Shown: one piece after another, positions 7,838 to 15,286 of the stretch
How positions within the stretch are numbered: the stretch's first letter is position 1
Layout: the number at the start of each line of letters is the position of its first letter
Assembly: GCA_964604155.1 (NCBI GenBank)
Contig: CAZRXY010000002.1
Coordinates: 1 to 37,934, forward strand
DNA: 37,934 nt
Reading direction: 5' to 3'
DNA from: Stygibacter sp964604155
GTDB taxonomy: Bacteria > Cloacimonadota > Cloacimonadia > Cloacimonadales > TCS61
Notes under the pieces: model-generated
What the model was told of the DNA's origin: nothing
Database searches by the model: none
Seen by the model: the letters and a program-made list of their open reading frames with translations, nothing else
Program-made: the position numbers and the translations under genes

Positions 7838-10822
7838 ATGAAGGTTAACCTGAAGCAGAAAGGCTGGTGGGTGATATTTTCACTGATATTAGTCTTTGTT
7901 TTACCGCACTCCGCCTTTGGAAATGCAGATATAGCTGATTATACTGTGACGAATCTCACCGTTGAAGATGTTCCCGATGATACCGGTGGTGGATTAGTAG
8001 TTAGCTGGAAACCCTTACCAAAGGAGAGAAGGATCATTGAATATCGAGTTTACCGCGGCGTATCAGCAGATACACTATTCTATATCGGTAAAATTGATGT
8101 TAATTTGAAAACAGGAATAAGTGGGGACTGGGTCTATTTTTATGATTCCGGCTGGATGGGATTTGTGGATTTGGAATCTCCGGGCAGATTAAAAAAGGAA
8201 AAAGGTAAGCGAACAGAACGTGTTTTGTATCGAGAATACCCGCGAGATATCCGCATTAATGGTCCTGAACTGGCAGAAAACTATGTAGTTCTGGGAATTG
8301 GACAGGAAATGGAGTATTTCCACCAAGCCAGAAAGATCACGAAAACTACTGAAGACAATGAAGAGCAGGTATATTCCGGTTTAAAATTGAATCAGTTTGA
8401 TGCTATGTATAAGCAATTGAAGTCAAATAAAGAGTATTTTTATACAGTTTTGGCAGTTGATGAGGCACGTAAATATTATCCCGAAGCAATTCCTGTGAGC
8501 GGAATTCCACGGGCAAACGGTCCAGAGAAGCCCCAGAAAATAGATGGCGTCTTCGTAGAAGATATGGATCGTCTGCAATTTGAATGGAAATTACCCTTTG
8601 AATCTGGACCTGTCAATGGTTATGGCGTTTGGCTGTTATCTAAGGCGACGGAACAGGCTTATCATGATTACGTCCGGGAACAGAAGGATATAGAACTCAA
8701 TATGCTTGCGCGACTGGAAAATCCTGAAATTGAGCCGATGGAATCCACTCTTTCTAATCCGGCATTCCAGATATTTTATGCTAATGCCTCAGTTTATACA
8801 GACCTGGTGCACGGCTATGTAGATATAGTCGAGAATAAAATCAGTTACGAAGGAAATGAATATGATTTATCGCCCTCCGAGATTGACGATTATTTTATAA
8901 TCATTGCTTTTGAGGGTAGAGAGTTTAATGGTTGGAGCGATCCTGCTGAGATAGTTCACATTTCATCAAGTGAACTTCCTTTTATCCAGGCAATAGAGGA
9001 TAATACACTATTCAAAGTGACTGACCGTATTGAAGATAAGGGCGATTACAACACGATAAGCTGGGGTAAGCCCATAGTTAATCTTACAAATACCAGTTAC
9101 CTTAATGATAAGAGGACAAAATTACTGATCAATTATGAATATATCAGCAATATAGATTATAAGGTAAAAAATATTTACTTTAAGATTTATAATGAGGCTG
9201 GAGAATTTATAGCAGAGATTAATGAATACTATCAGGACATGAAGTTGATAGTAAAATTGCCGAAAGACAGAGACCCGCAGCAGACTCTGCAGTTGGAAAT
9301 CACCTTGAAATGTGATAAAGATCTGGGGGACTATGTAATCAATCAAAGCCTGGTTTATAGTGATTTCACGCGTTCGCTGGTGCCGGACAAAGAATTTTAT
9401 ATCAATGGTGTTGATGTAAGTCAATTTAATTATTATATCTATAAGCGGAATTATTCTGATGAAGTATTCCGCCTGACCAAGAAATTTGGTCCCACTCAGC
9501 GTGAATATCATGACAATGTACCTCATACCAATAATTTCAGTTTGCTGGTGGCAGATTTTGATGCCGAGAAAAATCTCTATCTTGTAAGTCCTGAATTCAG
9601 TATCTATAAAGAGATGGGTGAGACAGATGTAGAGCGAGGAGCTACGATTTCTACAAATATCTGGCGGTCTGAAGCGAAGAAACAGGTAGAGAAACTAAAA
9701 TCTGATATTGAGCGTTATACCGTGATGGCAGATACGATTGCTGAAAGCAGCAAACAATCTGTATTGAATTATGTGAATGTTCTTGAAGGTCAGCTTGCAG
9801 CAGTGCAAACTGATCCCATTTTATCCCACGCTGCGAGCATAGATAATGATAGCGAACGCCTTAAATTCCTGCAAAAACAGCGCAGTATTGCCAAACGGGC
9901 TTTTGAATATAAAATTGTGCTTACTGACGGTAGGGGTAGATTTACCATGTCTGATGTCTATACTGCGGAAGGTTCTCCGGCAGTTACCGACCAGAAAGAT
10001 AAGTTCGCCTTTTTTACCGGGGTAGGGATAAATCATTTCTATCCTTATTCAAACTGGTTTAAATGGAATATGTTTCCAGCTTTGATAGCCACATTTATAT
10101 TTGGCAGTCTGGTGTTTGTCATGATCAAAAAAGCACAGACAAGTGAGCTTTATATCCGTCCAATAGCAGGAATTCAGGAAATTGATAACGCTATCGGGCG
10201 TGCTACCGAGATGGGCAGACCCATACTCTTTGTCCCGGGTTTATCCAGCATTCAGGATGTGGCGACCCTGGCAGGACTTGCTATCTTAAGCAGAGTAGCC
10301 AAAAAGGCGGCAGAATATGATACCCGGATTTTGTGCCCCGTAAGAGATTATATAGTATTGCCTATAGCTCAGGAAATTATCAAAGAAGCTCATTATGAAG
10401 CGGGTAGACCGGATAGTTATGAAAAGAACAGTGCCTTTTTTATAACCTCGGAGCAGTTTGCCTTCGTAGCCGGAGTAAATGGTATAATGTTGCGAGAAAA
10501 GACAGCGACAAATTTCTATATGGGAATGTTCTGGGCAGAAGCGTTAATAATGACGGAAACAGGCTCAAATACGGGAGCAATCCAGATTGCCGGAACGGAT
10601 GCGGTTACTCAGATACCATTCTTTATCACTACCTGTGATTATACTTTAATAGGAGAAGAGCTATATGCTGCTTCTGCTTATCTGGCACGTGAACCACTTA
10701 TGATGGGAACTTTGAAGGGGCAGGATTATCTTAAATTGGTCATTACCCTGTTCATAATTATCGGAACCCTGCTAAGCACTGCTCACTTAACGTTCCTGGT
10801 CAATGCATTCCCGGAAAAATAA
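7838..10822 (+). CDS. large membrane protein, fibronectin-III-like ectodomain plus DUF6754-like domain
   Basis: The function of this 994-residue protein is unknown. A signal peptide (about 1-28, WWVIFSLILVFVLPHSAFG) leads into a long extracytoplasmic region with at least two fibronectin-III-like segments (about 35-180 and 225-380; VVSWKPL, EYRVYRG, QFEWKLP) and a charged, probably coiled-coil stretch (about 607-685). A membrane helix (about 746-764) followed by KK leads into a roughly 200-residue, probably cytoplasmic domain (RPILFVPGLSSIQDVATLAGL...GAIQIAGTDAVTQIPFF) that I recognise as DUF6754-like, then a final helix (about 966-988). It is the first of four closely spaced membrane-protein genes; the next starts 11 nt later with a strong RBS. 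The domain-family name is from memory; the topology is read from the sequence. Confidence 0.7.
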   Translation: MKVNLKQKGWWVIFSLILVFVLPHSAFGNADIADYTVTNLTVEDVPDDTGGGLVVSWKPLPKERRIIEYRVYRGVSADTLFYIGKIDVNLKTGISGDWVYFYDSGWMGFVDLESPGRLKKEKGKRTERVLYREYPRDIRINGPELAENYVVLGIGQEMEYFHQARKITKTTEDNEEQVYSGLKLNQFDAMYKQLKSNKEYFYTVLAVDEARKYYPEAIPVSGIPRANGPEKPQKIDGVFVEDMDRLQFEWKLPFESGPVNGYGVWLLSKATEQAYHDYVREQKDIELNMLARLENPEIEPMESTLSNPAFQIFYANASVYTDLVHGYVDIVENKISYEGNEYDLSPSEIDDYFIIIAFEGREFNGWSDPAEIVHISSSELPFIQAIEDNTLFKVTDRIEDKGDYNTISWGKPIVNLTNTSYLNDKRTKLLINYEYISNIDYKVKNIYFKIYNEAGEFIAEINEYYQDMKLIVKLPKDRDPQQTLQLEITLKCDKDLGDYVINQSLVYSDFTRSLVPDKEFYINGVDVSQFNYYIYKRNYSDEVFRLTKKFGPTQREYHDNVPHTNNFSLLVADFDAEKNLYLVSPEFSIYKEMGETDVERGATISTNIWRSEAKKQVEKLKSDIERYTVMADTIAESSKQSVLNYVNVLEGQLAAVQTDPILSHAASIDNDSERLKFLQKQRSIAKRAFEYKIVLTDGRGRFTMSDVYTAEGSPAVTDQKDKFAFFTGVGINHFYPYSNWFKWNMFPALIATFIFGSLVFVMIKKAQTSELYIRPIAGIQEIDNAIGRATEMGRPILFVPGLSSIQDVATLAGLAILSRVAKKAAEYDTRILCPVRDYIVLPIAQEIIKEAHYEAGRPDSYEKNSAFFITSEQFAFVAGVNGIMLREKTATNFYMGMFWAEALIMTETGSNTGAIQIAGTDAVTQIPFFITTCDYTLIGEELYAASAYLAREPLMMGTLKGQDYLKLVITLFIIIGTLLSTAHLTFLVNAFPEK

Positions 10823-10833
10823 CAGGAGGATAG

Positions 10834-11454
10834 ATGAAAAGGCAAATACCTTTAATAATAGTAATGACTTTAGGCTTCTTATTCGTTGCCCACACTTTTA
10901 TACCGTCTAAGGCTTCAGTAGATTTTTATGACTGGTGGGTAAGCTGGGCAAAAGCGATATCACCTTTTGCTGTGATTCTGGGAGTTCTCAGCCTCCTGAT
11001 GGTGCATGGCACAAAAATCCAAAGGAAAATACCAAACTGGCAATATAGTCTGGTTACACTGCTTGCTTTGTTCGTGACTTCATTCTCCGGCTTTATGTGG
11101 GGAACTGATGCAGGCACGCCCTATATGTGGTTATTTGCCAATGTGCAAATGCCAATGAGTGCAACGATGTTTTCTTTATTAGCTTTTTATATAGCCAGTG
11201 CCGCTTATAAAGCGTTCAGGGCAAAAAGTCCTCAGGCTACAGTGTTACTGCTGGCTGCATTTATCGTGATGCTTGGTCAGGTGCCTCTGGGTGCTTCAAT
11301 CTCCAAATGGATACCGGAATCTGCCCAATGGATATTAAATGTACCCAATCTTGCTGCCAAACGTGGTATTGCCACTGGTGTAGGGCTGGGCATGACTGCA
11401 ACATCATTAAAGATCCTGCTGGGTATCGAAAGAACCTATCTGGGTAGTGATTAA
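10834..11454 (+). CDS. uncharacterised polytopic membrane protein (second gene of the four-gene cluster)
   Basis: I do not recognise a named family. The 206-residue protein has about five to six hydrophobic segments (roughly residues 4-22, 40-60, 71-89, 107-127, 133-153 and 174-195). An amphipathic segment (about 155-172, SKWIPESAQWILNVPNL) precedes a conserved-looking final helix with RGIATGVGLGMTATSLKILLGIERTYLG. The arginine just before this helix and the LLGIERTYLG ending look like functional motifs. AGGAGGA at 10824-10830 precedes the ATG, and the next gene begins 6 nt downstream, so it is surely translated with its neighbours. It may be the integral core of a complex with the other three products, which is inference from context. 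Confidence 0.75.
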   Translation: MKRQIPLIIVMTLGFLFVAHTFIPSKASVDFYDWWVSWAKAISPFAVILGVLSLLMVHGTKIQRKIPNWQYSLVTLLALFVTSFSGFMWGTDAGTPYMWLFANVQMPMSATMFSLLAFYIASAAYKAFRAKSPQATVLLLAAFIVMLGQVPLGASISKWIPESAQWILNVPNLAAKRGIATGVGLGMTATSLKILLGIERTYLGSD

Positions 11455-11460
11455 GGGGGA

Positions 11461-12459
11461 ATGATGACATTTTTTGAAAGAATTCAGAACATAGACAGAC
11501 GCTGGATATATTTGATAGTGCTTTTGTGTATTATTATTCCTCTGCTTATACCCTTTAATTCCAAGACCTACGTTACAGAACCTACTTCTAATCTTTACAA
11601 GAAGATAGATAGTTTTGCCAATAGAGAAGACAAGGCAATATTGATGTGCTTCAGCCATGATGCTTCTACAATGGCAGAGCTTTTTCCTATGGAAGTCTCA
11701 ATTTTGCGTCACTGTTTTGAAAGAAATATAAAGGTGTTTACTATCTGTTTTACTCCCACGGCAGCCCCATTGATGGCATATGCATTAAATGTGGCAAAAG
11801 AGGATTATTCTGATCTGGAATCGGGAGTGGACTACTGTAATTTTGGCTATAAGCCGGCAGGTCTTTTTCTCCCGATCGTTTTGGGAATGGGAGATGATGT
11901 GGCGGAAGCCGTGGAAACCGATGCAGATGGTCGCAAGATCAAAAATCTGGAGATAATGAATGGCATCAGAAATTATGACGATCTCAATCTGATCATCGAT
12001 TTTGCTGCCAGTTCTGCGGTGTTTAGCTGGATCACGTATGCCCGTGTTCGCTTTGGTGCTAATGTAGCTGCCGGGGTAACGGCAGTGATGGCAGCCGATA
12101 ATTATCCCTATCTGCAATCCGGTCAGTTAGTTGGTATGCTGGCAGGTCTAAAAGGGGCTGCCGAGTATGAGAAGCTGGTTGATGTTTTTGCTGCATATGA
12201 GGATGCAGAAAATCCCAAAGGACGGGCATTTAGCCAGGAAGTGATCAAGGATACCTGGGTGCCTATCATGGATAATCGAATTTCTTATGAATCTAAAGAC
12301 GGCAAGGTGTCTACCGAGGTGGAATTACCCTATAAATTCAAGCAGGCAAGAATTGGGATGAATGCACAGAGTATTGCCCATATCATGATCATTGTTTTCA
12401 TAATTGTAGGCAATATTGGATATTTTGCCAGTCGAAAAAATAAAGTGGAAATGGAATAA
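11461..12459 (+). CDS. uncharacterised protein anchored by N- and C-terminal helices (third gene of the cluster)
   Basis: This 332-residue protein has a membrane helix at each end (about 15-33 and 304-323) and one soluble domain between them (about 40-295). The domain looks alpha/beta (AILMCFSHDAS, KVFTICFTPTAAPLM) and contains a glycine-rich motif around 199-237 (GANVAAGVTAV...GQLVGMLAGLKGAAEYE). Both motifs resemble parts of the C-terminal domain of the 994-residue protein encoded two genes upstream. Four cysteines lie in or near the predicted strands. Two ATGs in tandem (11461 and 11464) follow AAGGGGG (11453-11459); the second has the better spacing. Charges around the helices do not settle which side of the membrane the domain faces. 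Function unknown. Confidence 0.75.
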   Translation: MMTFFERIQNIDRRWIYLIVLLCIIIPLLIPFNSKTYVTEPTSNLYKKIDSFANREDKAILMCFSHDASTMAELFPMEVSILRHCFERNIKVFTICFTPTAAPLMAYALNVAKEDYSDLESGVDYCNFGYKPAGLFLPIVLGMGDDVAEAVETDADGRKIKNLEIMNGIRNYDDLNLIIDFAASSAVFSWITYARVRFGANVAAGVTAVMAADNYPYLQSGQLVGMLAGLKGAAEYEKLVDVFAAYEDAENPKGRAFSQEVIKDTWVPIMDNRISYESKDGKVSTEVELPYKFKQARIGMNAQSIAHIMIIVFIIVGNIGYFASRKNKVEME

Positions 12460-12468
12460 GGAGGAAAG

Positions 12469-13068
12469 ATGTTAGAATTTATAAGTAATCTTGTGGCGGC
12501 GTTTCTCACGCTTTGTATTTTCTCCTTCCTTTATAAGGATAATCCCTTTTATCGATTTGCTGAGCATTTGCTGGTAGGCGTTACGATGGGTTATGCTATT
12601 CCGCTGGTATATTTAAATGCCTTTATGCCCTTTGTATATCGTCCCATATTTCTGGAAGGAAAATTTATCTTAATATTTCCCTCTATTCTGGGTATTTTAT
12701 ATATTTTTCGTTTCACGAGGAATCTTAGCTGGCTCTCGCGGTATCCCATAGCTTTTGGTATGGGTATTGTGGGAATGGGTGTGCCGATGAGTATGCATTC
12801 TTCTGTGCTTGTGCAGATGAGAAATGCCATGCTTCCCATAGATAATTTTAATACAGGTTTGATCTTTTTAGGCACGGTATCTATCCTGCTCTATTTCTAT
12901 TTTTCAAAACCTCATAAAGGGCTCTATGGCAAATTTACTAATATTGGCATCTGGTTCATGATGGTGGGCTTTGGTGCTTCATTTGGCTATACCGTGATGG
13001 CGCGTATTTCACTCCTTATCGGACGAATTCAGTTTCTGCTGGGAGATTTCCTGGGGTTTATAAAATAG
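12469..13068 (+). CDS. uncharacterised polytopic membrane protein (fourth gene of the cluster)
   Basis: This protein of 199 residues has about six membrane segments (roughly 5-21, 32-50, 65-81, 91-111, 126-145 and 158-182). After the first helix comes a distinctive loop, YKDNPFYRFAEHLLVGVTMGY, rich in aromatic and charged residues and including E and H next to the second helix; it is a likely functional site. AAGGAGG at 12458-12464 overlaps the stop of the preceding gene, so expression is coupled to it. Translation ends 16 nt before a strong bidirectional terminator, which makes this the last gene of the unit. No known transporter motif was recognised. Confidence 0.75.
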   Translation: MLEFISNLVAAFLTLCIFSFLYKDNPFYRFAEHLLVGVTMGYAIPLVYLNAFMPFVYRPIFLEGKFILIFPSILGILYIFRFTRNLSWLSRYPIAFGMGIVGMGVPMSMHSSVLVQMRNAMLPIDNFNTGLIFLGTVSILLYFYFSKPHKGLYGKFTNIGIWFMMVGFGASFGYTVMARISLLIGRIQFLLGDFLGFIK

Positions 13069-13083
13069 AATCATTCTATCAAT

Positions 13084-13110
13084 AAAAAAGCCCCATTATG
13101 GGGCTTTTTT
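13084..13110. terminator. bidirectional intrinsic terminator
   Basis: A perfect stem, AAAAAAGCCCC (13084-13094) and GGGGCTTTTTT (13100-13110), with loop ATTAT. T-runs occur on both strands, so it ends the + strand four-gene cluster and the - strand gatE-gatD-spoU operon. It abuts the stop codon of the SpoU gene. Confidence 0.9.
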
Positions 13111-13875
13111 TTATAATATTTTTCGGTACAATTCTGAAATTGCAATAGCTGCTGCCGCTGCAACATTAAGCGAGTTTTTCCAGCCGGTCAGTGGTATTTC
13201 CAGTATGCTGTCCACGCTTGCCAGCAGCTCGATTGAAATCCCCAGTGCCTCATTACCCACTATCAATGCACAGGGATACTTTATCTCTGCCTGATAGATA
13301 GATTGCGATTTCTCGGCAGTCTCCAGAGCATAGATACTGTAACGCATTTCTCTCAATTTCCGCATAGCGGCATAAGCATCGTGAAAATGACTTATCTGCA
13401 CAAGGTTACGAGTTCCCATAGCGGTTTTTGCTACACGGTCATTATCCGGTGTGTATCCACACAAATAAATGGTTTCTATGCCAAAACATTCTGCAGACCT
13501 GATAATGGAGCCCACATTAAAAGCGGAACGCAGATTATCAAGCACAAGTATCAGAGGTAAAGAAGTATTCTCTTCTCTTTGTCCATCCAGTTTCTTGATC
13601 AAGAGTTCAACCCTGTTATCATAATTATATTTTTGTTCCAGTGGTACTGCTACTTGCAGAAATTCTCGTCTACCCATTCCAGGATCAAGCTGGTCTGACT
13701 GATTCTTAAGCATATTCTCGGGAAAAAACCGGAGAAAATCTTTAAAGTTTGCTATCAATTTTTCGCGGCTGCCAATATCTTCCCAATTTAGCTCGATCTG
13801 CCTGATGAATTGCAGAAGTTTTCTTATTCTGGCAGCATCTGTAAGCTGATCAAACTTGGTTTTGCTGAATTTCAT
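13111..13875 (-). CDS. SpoU/TrmH-family RNA 2'-O-methyltransferase
   Basis: This 254-residue SPOUT enzyme methylates a ribose 2'-OH in rRNA or tRNA using SAM. The three SpoU motifs are complete: motif 1 LDNLRSAFNVGSIIRSAE (about 112-129, with N120 and R126), motif 2 ALIVGNEALGIS (about 203-214), and motif 3 LEIPLTGWKNSLNVAAAAAI (about 225-244), which together form the trefoil-knot SAM site. The N-terminal 100 residues are helical and charged and match neither the L30e-like domain of RlmB nor a TrmL-size minimal protein, so the target cannot be named. It starts 28 nt after gatD and appears to be the last gene of the gatE-gatD-spoU unit. Its RBS is weak. Confidence 0.88.
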   Translation of the reverse strand: MKFSKTKFDQLTDAARIRKLLQFIRQIELNWEDIGSREKLIANFKDFLRFFPENMLKNQSDQLDPGMGRREFLQVAVPLEQKYNYDNRVELLIKKLDGQREENTSLPLILVLDNLRSAFNVGSIIRSAECFGIETIYLCGYTPDNDRVAKTAMGTRNLVQISHFHDAYAAMRKLREMRYSIYALETAEKSQSIYQAEIKYPCALIVGNEALGISIELLASVDSILEIPLTGWKNSLNVAAAAAIAISELYRKIL

Positions 13876-13903
13876 AATAAATTTTGCCTGAAAATAGAGC
13901 CGA

Positions 13904-15286
13904 TTATTTATGCACTTTGCGGATAAATTCCTCTACTTCCGGTATCCCGCCCTGATAGATAAGATAGCCATTATAGGGCTCGCCAGGCGTGATCTCTCCA
14001 CTCACAGGATGCAGCATCATTTCTTTTACTTCAGCCAGATCCTGAGTTTGTCCCAGAACCCAGCCCAGTTTTATATAAGCTACTTCCGGCAGCATATTTT
14101 CCGCTGGAACTATGCCCATAGACATTAAATCTCTGCCGGTATCATACACGAACATGTGCACGTAACCCCAGAGGGTTTGAACTGTCATATAGATAGCTAT
14201 TCCGGCAGCGGCAGCACGTTTTATGGCAGGATAAATAAGCTTATTCACATGACCCAATCCCGTACCGGCAATCACTATGCCCTTATAACCATGCTCTATC
14301 AGTGAATCTATAATGTCCGGCTGCATGTTAGGATAATAATACACGATAGCTACTTTTTCCTCAAAATAAGGCAATATCTTCACTTTGCTGTCATTGCGGC
14401 GCCTGTTATAATCCGTGCGAATTGGCTTCACACCTGCCCGGGTAACAGTTGCCAGCGGAACATCACCAATAGTTCTGAAGGTGGAGCGGTAAGAAGAATG
14501 CATCTTTCTCACTCGCGTGCCCCTGTGCAATAAGCCATATTCATCAGAAGTAGGACCAAACATGCAGACCATAACTTCGGCAATATCGCCATGACCGGCT
14601 GTGGTGGCAGCGTGCATCAGATTGAGTGCTGCATCTGAAGAGGGGCGGTCTGATGATCGCTGAGAGCCCACCAGTACAATTGGGATTGGTAAATCCTGGC
14701 ACATGAAGGTGAGCGCTGCTGCCGTGTGATGCAGCGTATCGGTGCCATGACCTATGATTATCCCCTGAGTGCCCTTTTCTATCTCTTCACCTATGGCACG
14801 AGCCAGCTTCATATATTGCTCGGGTCCCATATTCTCACTGAATACGGCAAATACTTTCTCCGTATCAAGATTACAGATATCTGCCAGTTCTGGCACAGCC
14901 CCATAAAGTTCACCGGGAGAAAATGCCGGGATCACGGCACCGGTGCGATAATCCAGCCTTGAGGCGATTGTGCCCCCCGTGCCAAGCAGTTTTACTTTGG
15001 GCAATCCTTTAGTGAAGGGAAATTCCTTTTCCGGTATCTTATAATGAGCTTCTTTATAGCCCAGCTCTCTCATATCGGTTATTGTCTCCACGTCCACGCC
15101 CACATTATAGCCGGTTGCCAGTTTGAGTACTATGTGCTTTTCATCATCATTTTCTGAGCGGGGAAGGATTATTCCTCTGAATTCTCCGCGGCTTGATATT
15201 ATCTGAGCATCACTCCATACCCTTACACCATAATGCTTTATGATTTCTAATGCTTTCCCTTTATAGCCTTGTATGCTCTCTGTCAT
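13904..15286 (-). CDS. gatD: Glu-tRNA(Gln) amidotransferase subunit D (archaeal type)
   Basis: GatD is the asparaginase-like subunit that releases ammonia from glutamine or asparagine so that GatE can convert Glu-tRNA(Gln) to Gln-tRNA(Gln). The 460 residues include the GatD-specific N-terminal domain (about 1-90) that plain asparaginases lack. The amidase domain has TGGTIASR (T106), IGHGTDTLHHTAAAL (T182, D183) and VRKMHSS (K261), the expected positions of the asparaginase-type catalytic set. VLVGSQRSSDRPSSDAALNL is characteristic of GatD. The ATG overlaps the gatE stop by one base and has GAGGAG in the end of gatE as RBS, so the subunits are translationally coupled. GatDE is textbook archaeal; bacteria normally use GatCAB or GlnRS. 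The start and family are secure. Confidence 0.92.
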   Translation of the reverse strand: MTESIQGYKGKALEIIKHYGVRVWSDAQIISSRGEFRGIILPRSENDDEKHIVLKLATGYNVGVDVETITDMRELGYKEAHYKIPEKEFPFTKGLPKVKLLGTGGTIASRLDYRTGAVIPAFSPGELYGAVPELADICNLDTEKVFAVFSENMGPEQYMKLARAIGEEIEKGTQGIIIGHGTDTLHHTAAALTFMCQDLPIPIVLVGSQRSSDRPSSDAALNLMHAATTAGHGDIAEVMVCMFGPTSDEYGLLHRGTRVRKMHSSYRSTFRTIGDVPLATVTRAGVKPIRTDYNRRRNDSKVKILPYFEEKVAIVYYYPNMQPDIIDSLIEHGYKGIVIAGTGLGHVNKLIYPAIKRAAAAGIAIYMTVQTLWGYVHMFVYDTGRDLMSMGIVPAENMLPEVAYIKLGWVLGQTQDLAEVKEMMLHPVSGEITPGEPYNGYLIYQGGIPEVEEFIRKVHK

